Assembly (NCBI GenBank): GCA_014762625.1
Contig: JABURQ010000085.1
Coordinates: forward strand, 1-36,227
Reading direction: 5' to 3'
Source of the DNA: Planctomycetaceae bacterium
GTDB lineage: Bacteria; Planctomycetota; Planctomycetia; Planctomycetales; Planctomycetaceae
DNA length: 36,227 nucleotides
The notes below the pieces were generated by a model. It made no database searches and was not told where the DNA came from. It was given only the letters and a program-made list of their open reading frames with translations. Within the stretch, counting starts at the first letter, position 1. Each line of letters begins with the position of its first letter. Position numbers and translations under genes: made by a program. Shown piece by piece: positions 18,379 to 27,652 of this stretch.

Positions 18379-19728
18379 TCAGACAGACGACCTGCTCGGA
18401 CGAAGCTTCAACTCCAGAATCTGGGCATAAAAGAAGATCGCCGCCGCGACGACACTGAATCCCACGCAGATCGTAAAAATCCAGGCCCCCTGCCCCAGTC
18501 CGTCGAATCCGAAACCGGTTGGTCCGTCGATGTAAATCATACGTCCTATAATGGGGACCATCACCCCGCGGATGCCCGTTAAAAACACGTGAATTCCGCT
18601 GTAGAGAGCAGAACGCTCCGGCCCCGCAAAATAGAAACTTCCGGTCAGCCAGTTGATCGATCCCCCGGCAACGCTACAGGCATGAATGAGAGTGCCGAGA
18701 TAGAACGGCCACAGCGATTGAGTCACGCCTCCGTAAGCGTAGAGCGAAAACGTGAAGGTCTGCATCACGCTAAACACACCACGCGCCAGCATCGGTGTCT
18801 GATTCGCCAGAAACCGCCCCCACAGTGGTGCTGTGAGAATGATCGTCACGCTGGGGATGACGACCGCGATCAGGTTGATATGCGTACGACTGACTCCCAT
18901 TTGTTCGTTCAGGACATTCGGAACCAGATACATCGCCATCTGATTTCCGATGCCGACGATGAAGAACGCAAGCTCGTAGCGCAGGAATCGTTTGTCGCCC
19001 CAGAATTCTTTCATTCCGCGAAAAAATGCAGGGAATGGCGATCGTGATCTCGTGCCGGAATAGAAGTTTTTCCGATGGGTGGGAATTCGGGTATAAGCCC
19101 AACCGCCAAACAACATCCCCACCCCCGCAAACCACAGCAGCCCCCAATAATACTCGGGAGCCCATTCCAGCCAGGCCCAGGCGGCCAGCGTCAAAATGAG
19201 TCCCGACATCGCCGCCATCGATCTCGTCCATCCAACCGCCGTGGAGACGTGCTCGTCCGGGTAAAGCAGCCGGAACATATTCATTTCCCCGACGCGCGCA
19301 GAGACACGCAGTCCGAGCACCAGACTCACCAGAATTGTCAGAAACAGGGGGGACTGCGGATTGATGATGATCGCGAACAAAGCCGCCGCCATCAGGAAGA
19401 GCGGCCCGATCACCAACCATCGCACGCGCAGATGTCCGGACAGCCAGGTAAAAAATGGACTGGTCAGATTCGCTCCATAGAAAACCGAAGCGATGATCAT
19501 CTGGTAAACAAGATCCGCATCGAGGATCGTTTCCAAAATCACCAGCGTCACGGGAAACAGCCGAACGATGCCCCCCGAACCGAGATTGGCGAGCGTCTCA
19601 TAGTACAGACCGGGACGTCGCTTCGCCGGTAACGATTTGAGGACGCGATCGAAAGGAGCAAAACGACTCAATCGTCTCGACGCAGAATCTCCCCGCGGAT
19701 GATCCCCTCTCTCGTTTGGCTCCTCCAT
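18379..19728 (-). CDS. Major facilitator superfamily transporter
   Basis: A 449-residue inner-membrane protein with about twelve hydrophobic helices in two halves, separated by a basic loop of about 35 residues. The first 40 residues are soluble and charged. The ATG at 19728 has AAGGA seven bases upstream; an in-frame start at 19803 would run back into the RraA-like gene and is rejected. It starts 29 bases after that gene, so the pair is probably co-transcribed and the transporter may move the substrate or product of the RraA-like enzyme (inference). The substrate is not readable from the sequence. Confidence 0.82.
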   Translation of the reverse strand: MEEPNERGDHPRGDSASRRLSRFAPFDRVLKSLPAKRRPGLYYETLANLGSGGIVRLFPVTLVILETILDADLVYQMIIASVFYGANLTSPFFTWLSGHLRVRWLVIGPLFLMAAALFAIIINPQSPLFLTILVSLVLGLRVSARVGEMNMFRLLYPDEHVSTAVGWTRSMAAMSGLILTLAAWAWLEWAPEYYWGLLWFAGVGMLFGGWAYTRIPTHRKNFYSGTRSRSPFPAFFRGMKEFWGDKRFLRYELAFFIVGIGNQMAMYLVPNVLNEQMGVSRTHINLIAVVIPSVTIILTAPLWGRFLANQTPMLARGVFSVMQTFTFSLYAYGGVTQSLWPFYLGTLIHACSVAGGSINWLTGSFYFAGPERSALYSGIHVFLTGIRGVMVPIIGRMIYIDGPTGFGFDGLGQGAWIFTICVGFSVVAAAIFFYAQILELKLRPSRSSV

Positions 19729-19757
19729 ACCGCATCCTTGGCGGAAGACTCTGACGC

Positions 19758-20486
19758 TCAAGCACGCAGTTCTTCGCTCAACTTCTTCATGAGGGCGGCA
19801 CACTCGGCGCGAGCATCATTGAGGCCCTCCGGGGTAATGTTCTCACCGCGTACGTAATTCAGAACGACTTCCTCAGCATCCATCAATCCTCGGCAGGCAT
19901 CTGCCACCTGACCGGCGATTTCATGTGGGATCGTCGTCACCCCGTTCAGATCACCGTGCAACAGATCCCCCTGATAGACCGTAATCCCTCCGACGCTCAC
20001 CGGGACCCCGACTGACAGAATATGGCAGTAGCCGTGGGCGCAGATCGCGCCGTTCGTAAACGCGGGAAACCCGATCGCTTCCACCTGATCGAGATCGCGT
20101 CCCGCTCCCGAAGTAATCAACCCTTTGGCACCGAACGCTTGATACGTGGTACACATCACCTCGCCGAATGTGGCGGATTTCACCGGTTCGTCCAGATCCT
20201 GGAACGTAATGACGGGAGGACCGGGCAGTGAGTCATAGGCTTCCACCTGCTTCGACATACTGGCGTAAACATCGCCGTCGCGGGGAGGAGACATGCTTCG
20301 GAAAGTTGAAGTCAACGCATATCCCACCATCGGCGGCATCTTGGGAAAGCATGCCTTGATCGTCTCATTCATGAAGCCGACGTTCCGGGGACGCACATCA
20401 AACAACTCAATCGCATTACAAACCGTCGGCGTATCAAATGAAGCTAAATCGGCGAGTTGCTTTTCCGTCAATCCGTGTAGCGCCAT
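19758..20486 (-). CDS. RraA-family protein (4-hydroxy-4-methyl-2-oxoglutarate aldolase-like)
   Basis: A 242-residue cytoplasmic protein. The RraA/HMG-aldolase fold is shown by the DTPTVCNAIE segment near the start, GEVMCTTYQAFGAKGLITSG, the core RDLDQVEAIGFPAF (Arg-Asp of the metal and pyruvate site), and GDLLHGDLNGV later. Such proteins cleave or decarboxylate small 2-keto acids (oxaloacetate, HMG), or in E. coli bind RNase E; the intact acidic site favours an enzyme. AGGA precedes the ATG. It leads a minus-strand set with the MFS transporter and possibly the DUF1559 fusion protein. Confidence 0.85.
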   Translation of the reverse strand: MALHGLTEKQLADLASFDTPTVCNAIELFDVRPRNVGFMNETIKACFPKMPPMVGYALTSTFRSMSPPRDGDVYASMSKQVEAYDSLPGPPVITFQDLDEPVKSATFGEVMCTTYQAFGAKGLITSGAGRDLDQVEAIGFPAFTNGAICAHGYCHILSVGVPVSVGGITVYQGDLLHGDLNGVTTIPHEIAGQVADACRGLMDAEEVVLNYVRGENITPEGLNDARAECAALMKKLSEELRA

Positions 20487-20639
20487 GGGAATGGTCCTGC
20501 TAAATTATGAGAGTCGTTTTTTATGGGTGAAATCATCATACCGGATCGTGGGGACTCGAAAAAGAGACCCGCGAGAGGACTTGCAAACTTCACAGATTCC
20601 CCAAAAAATAGAGAACCCTGCCTAGCATCGAGGTCCCGA

Positions 20640-21143
20640 ATGAAGACAAACGACCGGCCTGAAAATTCCGATCCCACGGCAACAGTCGATGGAGAACGGC
20701 GTCCGGTGAGCTATCAATCGCTCTCCGCCGTCCTTGAAGATGCTCAGTTCTTCGCTTCGCATCCGCATCAGACGGTGGGGCAATGGAGTTACGGCAAAAT
20801 TCTGCAACATCTAGCCAATTCCTATAACAGTTCTTTCGATGGGTTTGACTTCAAGGCACCGTTCGTGATCCGATGGATAGTTCGTACGTTTTTCAAACAG
20901 AAATTTCTTCGAGAGAAAATGTCATCCGGCTATAAACTGCCGAAGAAAGCGGAAGCGAAGCTCCCGTCACAAGAGACACCCGTCGACGATGCCCTGGCCA
21001 ATCTGAAACAGGCCATCTCCCGCTTCGAACGCGAAGAGCCGCACGCCGAACACCCGGTCTTTGGAAAACTCACCCCCGAAGAATGGCTACAATTACATCT
21101 GAGACATTCTGAACTCCACATGAGCTTTGTGAAACCTGCTTGA
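20640..21143 (+). CDS. DUF1569-family protein (DinB-like fold)
   Basis: A 167-residue soluble protein. Family features are QWSYGKILQHLANSYNSSFDG near the middle and LTPEEWLQLHLRHSELH at the end; the His residues sit where DinB/YfiT-like proteins bind a metal. The family has no firm function. The ATG at 20640 has GAGG upstream and gives the normal length; an upstream start at 20523 is rejected as too long and out of family. The SufE gene begins one base after its stop, so the two are co-transcribed. Confidence 0.8.
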   Translation: MKTNDRPENSDPTATVDGERRPVSYQSLSAVLEDAQFFASHPHQTVGQWSYGKILQHLANSYNSSFDGFDFKAPFVIRWIVRTFFKQKFLREKMSSGYKLPKKAEAKLPSQETPVDDALANLKQAISRFEREEPHAEHPVFGKLTPEEWLQLHLRHSELHMSFVKPA

Positions 21144-21144
21144 T

Positions 21145-21567
21145 ATGACTTTGAAACTGTACGATCTCGTCGAAGAATTCGAAGGCCTGGACGATCAAGA
21201 ACGTCTTCAGGTGTTGGTTGAATTTGCGGAAACGCTGCCGGAGGAATCCGGGAAACACGCCCCTCTCTTTGGGAACGAAGCCTGCCGTGTTCAGGAATGC
21301 CAGACGCCTGTCTTCATGCATGTCGGAATCGAAGATGGAAAAACCTTCATCGAAGCCGATGTGCCGCGAAAATCCCCGACCGTTCGCGGACTCGTTTCGC
21401 TAATCGTGGAGGGAATCGATCAATCAGACCCGCAGGAAGTTCTGGAACTTCCGGATGACCTGTTACCTGTATTCGGTCTCGAAAACGCACTTGGGATGAC
21501 CCGTCAACAAGGTGTCCGAGGGATGATGGCGAAAATTAAACATGATTTAAGATCAGCGTTAGACTGA
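21145..21567 (+). CDS. sufE: SufE-family sulfur acceptor protein
   Basis: A 140-residue cytoplasmic protein. SufE takes persulfide sulfur from the cysteine desulfurase SufS and passes it to the Fe-S cluster assembly scaffold. The active Cys is residue 52, in RVQECQTPV, matching the family pattern (RVxGCxSxV) with Glu in place of Gly. Cys47 lies five residues before it. The C-terminal half has the expected GLVSLIVEGI and GLENALGMTRQQGVRGM helices. No other suf gene is in the window, so its SufS partner must lie elsewhere. Confidence 0.85.
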   Translation: MTLKLYDLVEEFEGLDDQERLQVLVEFAETLPEESGKHAPLFGNEACRVQECQTPVFMHVGIEDGKTFIEADVPRKSPTVRGLVSLIVEGIDQSDPQEVLELPDDLLPVFGLENALGMTRQQGVRGMMAKIKHDLRSALD

Positions 21568-21769
21568 AAGACTGCATAATCAGGCTGTTTTCACGAAAAA
21601 GCTCGGTTTTTTCTTCCGATTGCATCTGTGAAAATATTTTCTTTTGACTATCCTAGTAGCTCAGGATCATTACGACCGAAATGCAGATTTCTTGCCGCCA
21701 CAGTGACCGTCTGTGCATATTTTGCGTAATGAGGATTGTTTACGGTCATTCTGTTTGAATTGCGAAGAG

Positions 21770-22327
21770 ATGGTAGATATAGAAAAAGTGCCTCGTTTGT
21801 TGCCGTCAGCAGCCCTGCCTGACTACGCCCACATTCTCCACACCACGACTCCTCATCCGTTTCGCGACCCGAAAGGTCACAGTCACGGTCGGAAATTCAA
21901 GAACATGAAGCCGCTCGTGGCCGATGAATGGGCGGAAAACCGCAGTTATCTGGCGGCGATCGACTTGTTTAATCACGGATATTACTGGGAATCTCACGAA
22001 GAGTGGGACCGGTTGCAGCGAGTGAGCGTGCCCGATTCTCCTGTGGGACGCTTCCTCAAAGGCTTGGTCAAACTTTCCGCCGCCGGCATGAAAGTTCGTG
22101 AGTACAGCATTCACGGAGTTCGTCGTCACGCCGCTTCCGCGGGTGAGGTGTTTGCCGATGTGGCTGCGGAAACCGAGCAGGATGTCTTCTGCGGGTTACG
22201 ATTTACCGAATTGCAGTTTGCAGCGGATCGTGCTGCCCAGTTGACTTACAAGGAAGACTATCCGATCGGCGAGCCGATCAAGGTCTTCCCCTTCACGCTG
22301 GTTCCCGAACCGATGCCGTTGGGATAA
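21770..22327 (+). CDS. DUF309-family protein
   Basis: A 185-residue soluble protein. The DUF309 signature is clear: [20 protein letters not shown], with a HxxW-type helix and acidic residues, and the later [12 protein letters not shown] helix. The N-terminal part ([10 protein letters not shown]... [12 protein letters not shown]) is typical of planctomycete members. The role is unknown. The start is uncertain: ATG 21770 fits the family best, and a start at 21713 would add 19 residues. The 202 bases before it hold no clear promoter, although TTGACT lies at 21644-21649. It ends at a strong terminator. Confidence 0.78.
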   Translation: MVDIEKVPRLLPSAALPDYAHILHTTTPHPFRDPKGHSHGRKFKNMKPLVADEWAENRSYLAAIDLFNHGYYWESHEEWDRLQRVSVPDSPVGRFLKGLVKLSAAGMKVREYSIHGVRRHAASAGEVFADVAAETEQDVFCGLRFTELQFAADRAAQLTYKEDYPIGEPIKVFPFTLVPEPMPLG

Positions 22328-22350
22328 GCGACGAGAATAACAGTTCTTAC

Positions 22351-22383
22351 AAGCCTCGGTTCAGTTTAGTTCCGAGGCTTTTT
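22351..22383 (+). terminator. Rho-independent terminator of the DUF309 gene
   Basis: AAGCCTCGG (22351-22359) pairs perfectly with CCGAGGCTT (22372-22380) around a 12-base loop and is followed by a T-rich run (five T in a row from 22379). The minus-strand lipoprotein gene ends inside the stem-loop (stop at 22361-22363), but that strand has no T-run after the stem. Confidence 0.85.
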
Positions 22384-22891
22384 CTTTGTGTATTCCCAAA
22401 GTCAGCATCTTCTTCCAGTCGATCTTCTGGAAGAACGTCTTGTCCTGCTTTCTCGATAATTCGACAGGGGCTTCCGTCGGTGCTTTCTCGAGTTCGTAAA
22501 CATCAACCGACTCGGGTTTCATCACCACAGGATGCCCCGTACGACTTTTCAGCAGATCCTGCAATTCTTCCTGAGTATCGACCTCTGCGGGAAGTTTGAC
22601 CGATTCCCACTCAGACTCGGCCACAAGATCGGGTGACTGTCCGCGATAGGTATTCGTGGGCAGATAAATCGTTCCGTTATAAAAATCGACTGCGAAGGCA
22701 ATCGCTCCCGGAACAACGAATAGAAGCAGTCCGACGGTATCCAAAGCGACCACCGCGGGATCGAGCGGGCCACGAGTTTGTCCGATTCGCTCGGGATATA
22801 ACAGCGTTCCACACGACACGGACTGCACGAGTAGCACGGTTGCCAGCAGTCCGCACAGCAATCGTCGGGGGATCTTTCTGAGATGTCGCAT
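22361..22891 (-). CDS. Lipoprotein with a conserved CGTLLYPER-type core
   Basis: A 176-residue protein. It has a basic start, a hydrophobic stretch and a lipobox ending in Cys27 (SVSCGTLLYPERIGQ). The core, with GPLDPAVVALDTVGLLLFVVP and then DFYNGTIYLP, resembles short lipoproteins found in proteobacteria that are sometimes misnamed polyribonucleotide nucleotidyltransferase (from memory, not searched). The tail from residue 100 is polar and less conserved-looking. Probably anchored in the cell envelope, function unknown. It ends inside the terminator of the convergent DUF309 gene. Confidence 0.7.
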   Translation of the reverse strand: MRHLRKIPRRLLCGLLATVLLVQSVSCGTLLYPERIGQTRGPLDPAVVALDTVGLLLFVVPGAIAFAVDFYNGTIYLPTNTYRGQSPDLVAESEWESVKLPAEVDTQEELQDLLKSRTGHPVVMKPESVDVYELEKAPTEAPVELSRKQDKTFFQKIDWKKMLTLGIHKEKASELN

Positions 22892-22969
22892 ACCGATCTT
22901 CCTTGATCGAACTGGTCAAATTATCGACGCGAATCATAGATCCTGAGCGATCGAGCGACAAGGTCACTC

Positions 22970-23068
22970 TCAGCAGCGAGATGAAAACGGATTTGTCCGC
23001 GAGATTCAGGGATTTGAGATGAGCACAAGAAAGAAATTCGCCGGTGAATCCCATGATTCATCGAGAAT
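22970..23068. mobile_element. Decayed copy 2 of the MITE-like element
   Basis: The left end, with CAGCAGCGAG followed by ATGAAAACGG, resembles the inverted terminus of copy 1. The block 22991-23050 matches 3541-3600 at 52 of 60 positions without gaps. A 15-base stretch at 23054-23068 matches 3692-3706, so about 86 internal bases are missing here compared with copy 1. The right end is absent; the stop codon of the DUF1501 gene (23071-23073) follows at once. Confidence 0.6.
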
Positions 23069-23070
23069 TG

Positions 23071-24525
23071 TTAGGCCAGCAGATCCTGCTGAATAATGGG
23101 ATCGTTACTGGGGCCGATCAGTCGCTGGTCGAGTCCCTGATAGGGGAATTTCAATTGATAAGGGTCAATCCCCATTTGATTCAGCATGGTGGCTTGCAGA
23201 TCGTGAACGGTCACCTTGCCGTCAGTGACGAAATAACCCAGGTCGTCAGTCTGGCCGTGTGTGTAACCTGCTTTGACGCCTCCTCCTGCCATCCAGATCG
23301 TGAAGCAATGTGGATGATGGTCGCGTCCGAGAAACTTGGATTTATTCCGCTCTTCGTTGAGAGGCGTCCTCCCGAATTCTCCCGACCAGATCACCAGCGT
23401 CTCGTCGAGCATGCCCCGTTCCTTGAGATCGTTCAGAAGTGCCGAGATCGGTCGATCGATCTCTTTGCATTTCCCAGGGAGTCCCTGGGCGATATCGTTG
23501 GAGGCATTCGTGCCGTGCATATCCCAGCCGTAATGAAAGAGTTGCACATAACGCACGCCCGACTCAACCATCCGACGTGCGAGCAGACAATTGTTGGCAA
23601 ATGACTCTTGACCGGGTTCAGTCCCGTAAGCTTCGTGAACGTGTTTCGGCTCCTGGGCCATATCCATCACTTCCGGAACCGCCATCTGCATGCGAAAGGC
23701 CAGTTCGTACTGACTGATCCGGGCTTCCGTTTCGGGATCTCCGAGTCGTTCGAGTTCTTCCTGATTCAATTTGCGAATGGCGTCGAGACTTCGCCGGCGT
23801 ACATCCCTCGGCATCCCTTTCGGATCGGAAACATACAAAATCGGTTCACCGACCGTTCGGCATTGAACACCCTGATAGACTGAGGGCAAGAATCCGCTCC
23901 CCCACAAACTCTTACCTCCCGAAGGATCGGTTCCGCCGCTGATCAACACCACGAAACCGGGCAGGTTTTCATTTTCAGAACCGAGCCCGTACGTGATCCA
24001 CGAACCCATCGACGCGCCGCCGAAGCGCGGTGATCCGGTGTAAAGAAACAGTTGAGCGGGAGCGTGATTGAATTGATCGGTCCACATCGACTTGACGATG
24101 CACAGGTCGTCGGCATGTTTGGCCAGATTGGGAAGGAGTTCGGAGAATTCCTGTCCGCTTTCGCCATGTTTGGCAAACTTGTGCGGCGTTCCTAACAGCT
24201 TCGGACGCCCCTGCTTCAAGTTGATAAACGCCAGACGTTCCTTTTTGAGGACTTCCAGCAATTCATCGGGACACGGCTGCATATTGTGTTCGACCAGTTT
24301 TGGCTTGTAATCGAACATATCATGCTGCGGCGGAGAACCCGCCATATGCAGATAGATCACCCGTTTCACTTTGGCGGGACGATTTGGCAAACCGGGCGAA
24401 GGCCCTTTCGCACTCGTCGTTTGACCCATGAGAGACGCCAGTGCGACCCCACCCAGTCCGTATCCCCCCTGTCCGAGAAAATGACGGCGGGTGGTCGATT
24501 GCAGATATTGTTGTTGAATATTCAT
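23071..24525 (-). CDS. DUF1501-family exported protein (sulfatase-like fold)
   Basis: A 484-residue protein with a Tat-type signal: the twin Arg at residues 13-14 (TTRRHFLGQGG) is followed by a glycine-rich hydrophobic stretch. The typical DUF1501 blocks are present: RVIYLHMAGSPPQHDMFDYKP, GSWITYGLGSENENLPGFVV, GWDMHGTN, the catalytic-looking WSGEFGRTP, and GRDHHPHCFTIWMAGGG. The family belongs to the alkaline phosphatase/sulfatase superfamily and is greatly expanded in planctomycetes next to DUF1553 genes; its substrates are not established. It follows the DUF1553 gene after 15 bases on the same strand, so they form one operon. Confidence 0.88.
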   Translation of the reverse strand: MNIQQQYLQSTTRRHFLGQGGYGLGGVALASLMGQTTSAKGPSPGLPNRPAKVKRVIYLHMAGSPPQHDMFDYKPKLVEHNMQPCPDELLEVLKKERLAFINLKQGRPKLLGTPHKFAKHGESGQEFSELLPNLAKHADDLCIVKSMWTDQFNHAPAQLFLYTGSPRFGGASMGSWITYGLGSENENLPGFVVLISGGTDPSGGKSLWGSGFLPSVYQGVQCRTVGEPILYVSDPKGMPRDVRRRSLDAIRKLNQEELERLGDPETEARISQYELAFRMQMAVPEVMDMAQEPKHVHEAYGTEPGQESFANNCLLARRMVESGVRYVQLFHYGWDMHGTNASNDIAQGLPGKCKEIDRPISALLNDLKERGMLDETLVIWSGEFGRTPLNEERNKSKFLGRDHHPHCFTIWMAGGGVKAGYTHGQTDDLGYFVTDGKVTVHDLQATMLNQMGIDPYQLKFPYQGLDQRLIGPSNDPIIQQDLLA

Positions 24526-24540
24526 CGTCAGACTTTTCGG

Positions 24541-27477
24541 TTATTTACTGAGAACTGCATCAAGGTTGAGAAGCACATTGGCAACCACGGTCCAGGCCGC
24601 CGCATCAGCAGGTTCCATCTCTTCGGGTAACGGCCCCAACGGATCGGTCGCCAGAAGTTTGGCTTCCTCGATGTGTTGCTGATAGTAAGTCCGCTCCGAC
24701 TGATACAGACCTTTGATGGTTTGCAATTCTTTGGAAGTCGGAGGCTTTACCAGCACCAGCTTCAAGACCCAGCGAGCACGATCTTCGAGAGAGCCCCCGC
24801 CTTCCCGGATGATCCTTCGAGCGAGCGCCTGAGCCGCCTCCACATACACAGGATCATTGAGAGTCACGAACACCTGCAAAGGAGTATTAGTGCGAATACG
24901 TCGAACGTTGCAGATTTCCCGACTCGGGGCGTCGAACGTCGCCATCGACGGATAGGGAACCGAACGTCTCCAGAAGGTATAAAGACCGCGTCGATACTTG
25001 TCGTCCCCTTTGCTCTCGGGCCAGGTCCGTTGTCCGTTGAACGCCGCCCGCCAGAGTCCCGGCGGTTGCGGAGGATAAACGGACGGTCCGCCAATCTTGC
25101 GACTCAAAAGACCGCTTAAGGCCAATGCCTGATCCCGGACCATTTCCGCTTCCAGACGGAATCGAGGACCGCGTGAGAGCCAGGTGTTATCGGGATCGAT
25201 TTCAAGTTGCTGCGAGGAGGCTTCCGCCGACTGTCGATAGGTGGCCGAGGTGACCATCAATTTCAGCAAACGCTTGATATCCCAATCCTGCTGAAATTCC
25301 ACCGCCAGCCAGTCCAACAGTTTCGGATGACTGGGCATTTCTCCCTGCGAACCGAAATCCTCCTCGGTCACCACCAGTCCGCGCCCGAAGATCTTCGCCC
25401 AGATCCGATTCACGGCCACACGTGAAGTGAGCGGATTATCGGGATGGACGAGCCACTTCGCCGCATCGAGACGAGATTTGGCCTCACCGTCCAACTGGTG
25501 GAACTCGTGCGGCAAACCCGGATTCACTTTCTCCCCCGGACTCAGAAAATTACCGCGAATTTGGACGAAAGTTTCACGTTGTTCCTCGGGAGGCAATTCC
25601 TGCATCACGGGAACCGTCGGGACTGCCGGTTTCGATTTCTGCAGCGAAGCAATTCGTTGTTTCAATTTCTGCAACTCGGGATCGAGCGTTCGATAATAGG
25701 TGGCGATTCTCTGTGTTTCTTTGTCGCCCCAGGCTTCCCGTTCCTTCTTCAGGATGGCGAGCACATCCTCGGGAACTGTCAATCGGCTGTCCACAGCGTA
25801 TTCCGCCGACACTTTGGGAGCTTCTTTGACTTCCTGGGTCCAGACGGTTTCGCGAACCGCTTTGCCCTCTTTCTGTTGTTCGTTGATCAGCAGAATGCGA
25901 AAATTGTTCAGACGGCTGTAAACCGAACCATCGGTCCGGTTCCAGACGACAACCTTGTCGATCTCACGCTCCGATCCCAAATCAACTTCCCACCAGGGAT
26001 CGTTACTCGATTTCGTATGTGTTGTGGACTTGGCGTCGAAATAGTGTCCGTCGGTGTTGCCGTCGATAGCGAGTTTGGCCGGTCCGTCGTAATCCGTACT
26101 CGACTGACTTGCCGTCCCTTTTAAGGCGATGTTTTCTTCTCCAGAGAAAACCTGCACCTCAGCGAGCGACAGCATTTTTCCCTGACCGGGCAGTTCGATC
26201 CGCACAAACCGAGCCCTAACCGGTTCCGCCTCCGATTGAATCGCCTCACGCGTCTTCTGGATCCATTGATCGCGACGTGTCTGTAATTCCGGCGTGTTGG
26301 TTTGTAGCTGCTCTTTAAGCTCATCAATTTGTGAATCGATCGCCGCGACCTGATGTTTCCACTCCTCGGTCGGGGCCTCAATCGTGGGGGCCTCATTGGG
26401 CAAATCGCGATCGGCTGTCTGATTGAAGAGACTGTAAAAGCGGTAATACTCTTCCTGTGAGATCGGATCGTATTTGTGAGAATGGCATTTCGCACATCCC
26501 ATCGTCAGCCCCATCCAAACCTGAATCGTCGTATCGACTCGATCCTTCACGGCAGCGACGCGAAACTCTTCGTCGTCGGTCCCGCCTTCGGTGTTCGTCA
26601 TCGTATTGCGATGGAAGGCGGTCGCCACTTTTTGATCGAGCGTGGCTTCCGGCAACAGATCCCCCGCCAGTTGCTCGATCGTAAATTCGTCGTACGGCAG
26701 ATTACGGTTAAACGCCCCAATCACCCAGTCCCGATATCGCCAGATATTTGGACGCAACGGATCGGAACCATACCCGCGAGAATCGGCATAGCGGGCGAGA
26801 TCGAGCCAGACTCGCGCCCATCGTTCTCCATAAGCCGTATCGGCCAGAAAACGATCGACCAGATTCTCGTACGCTTCCTCGGAATCGTCAGACACGAACT
26901 GTTCGACTTCTTCAGGTGTCGGAGGCAATCCTCGTAGATCGAAGCTGAGCCGTCGAATGAGTGTAAAGCGATCCGCCTGGTCGTTGGGAGACAATCCCTT
27001 CTCGTGCATTTTGGAAAGCACGAATGTGTCAATCGGATTCTCTCGCCACCCCGCCCGGTCGACTTCCGGAACGGGTGGGCGTTCCGGTTTCACGAAAGAC
27101 CAGTGACGCGAATAGTTGGCCCCTTCCGCCACCCATTGTTTCAGTGTCTCGATTTCGTCCTGGGTCAATTCGTGTCCGGAATCGGCAGGCGGCATCAGGG
27201 AGAACTCATCATCGGTCGTAATTCGCGCAACCATTTCGCTCTCACCCGGTTTTCCGGGAACGATCGCGGTCATACCGCTGTCGAGTTCCGATTTCGCAGA
27301 CTTCTCATCCGTGAGATGCAATCCCCCTTCACGATGTTCGGGATCGGGACCGTGACAGGCGAGACAGTTCTTCGACAGGATCGGACGCACATCGCGATTG
27401 AAGTCGATCTCGTCGGCATAAACGCCATTCGCACTCAGTACGAAAATGGGCATCAACAAGAGGAGGAAATATCGCAT
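24541..27477 (-). CDS. PSCyt1/DUF1549/DUF1553 planctomycete cytochrome-type protein with an F5/8C-like domain
   Basis: A 978-residue exported protein. The signal peptide covers residues 1-21. The PSCyt1 module has a haem c site, CLACH, at 38-42 (NRDVRPILSKNCLACHG). DUF1549 follows (RWARVWLDLARYADS; a second site, CAKCHSHKYDPISQEEYYRF, near 325). A discoidin/F5-8C-like domain fills about 434-545 (LAEVQVFSGEE... WWEVDLGSEREIDKVVVW), and DUF1553 forms the C-terminal third (NRIWAKIFGRGLV, RRSVPYPSM). The domain order suggests carbohydrate binding combined with electron transfer at the cell envelope. An in-frame start at 27633 is rejected because the signal peptide begins at 27477. It leads the DUF1501 gene. 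Confidence 0.88.
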   Translation of the reverse strand: MRYFLLLLMPIFVLSANGVYADEIDFNRDVRPILSKNCLACHGPDPEHREGGLHLTDEKSAKSELDSGMTAIVPGKPGESEMVARITTDDEFSLMPPADSGHELTQDEIETLKQWVAEGANYSRHWSFVKPERPPVPEVDRAGWRENPIDTFVLSKMHEKGLSPNDQADRFTLIRRLSFDLRGLPPTPEEVEQFVSDDSEEAYENLVDRFLADTAYGERWARVWLDLARYADSRGYGSDPLRPNIWRYRDWVIGAFNRNLPYDEFTIEQLAGDLLPEATLDQKVATAFHRNTMTNTEGGTDDEEFRVAAVKDRVDTTIQVWMGLTMGCAKCHSHKYDPISQEEYYRFYSLFNQTADRDLPNEAPTIEAPTEEWKHQVAAIDSQIDELKEQLQTNTPELQTRRDQWIQKTREAIQSEAEPVRARFVRIELPGQGKMLSLAEVQVFSGEENIALKGTASQSSTDYDGPAKLAIDGNTDGHYFDAKSTTHTKSSNDPWWEVDLGSEREIDKVVVWNRTDGSVYSRLNNFRILLINEQQKEGKAVRETVWTQEVKEAPKVSAEYAVDSRLTVPEDVLAILKKEREAWGDKETQRIATYYRTLDPELQKLKQRIASLQKSKPAVPTVPVMQELPPEEQRETFVQIRGNFLSPGEKVNPGLPHEFHQLDGEAKSRLDAAKWLVHPDNPLTSRVAVNRIWAKIFGRGLVVTEEDFGSQGEMPSHPKLLDWLAVEFQQDWDIKRLLKLMVTSATYRQSAEASSQQLEIDPDNTWLSRGPRFRLEAEMVRDQALALSGLLSRKIGGPSVYPPQPPGLWRAAFNGQRTWPESKGDDKYRRGLYTFWRRSVPYPSMATFDAPSREICNVRRIRTNTPLQVFVTLNDPVYVEAAQALARRIIREGGGSLEDRARWVLKLVLVKPPTSKELQTIKGLYQSERTYYQQHIEEAKLLATDPLGPLPEEMEPADAAAWTVVANVLLNLDAVLSK

Positions 27478-27523
27478 GGTGTGCTTCAATAGTGTGTGGG
27501 AGGATTCTTCAGGCAGGAATTCA

Positions 27524-27529
27524 ATTATA
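27524..27529 (-). promoter_or_regulatory. Possible -10 box for the DUF1553-DUF1501 operon
   Basis: On the minus strand a TATAAT lies at 27529-27524, about 47 bases before the chosen ATG. The -35 region is poor (no TTGACA-like hexamer at 16-18 bases), so this is only suggestive. It supports the start at 27477 over the upstream start. Confidence 0.3.
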
Positions 27530-27652
27530 ACAGTCTTTTGATACGAAGGGAGAGGGCTTTTTCGGATCGGAAACTGAAATCCTTGCTTCCCCCCGGCGAC
27601 TCTGCTCTGATAGTCGCTTTCACACCCTCCCACGCTTCATTTTGAGACAGTT

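Noticed and set aside
21585-21625. A-run and T-run near 21595-21612 as a terminator after sufE
   Set aside because: The only possible stem is six A-T pairs around GCTCG; not convincing.
27478-27633. N-terminal extension of the DUF1553 protein
   Set aside because: The signal peptide begins at 27477, and a possible -10 box lies inside the extension.
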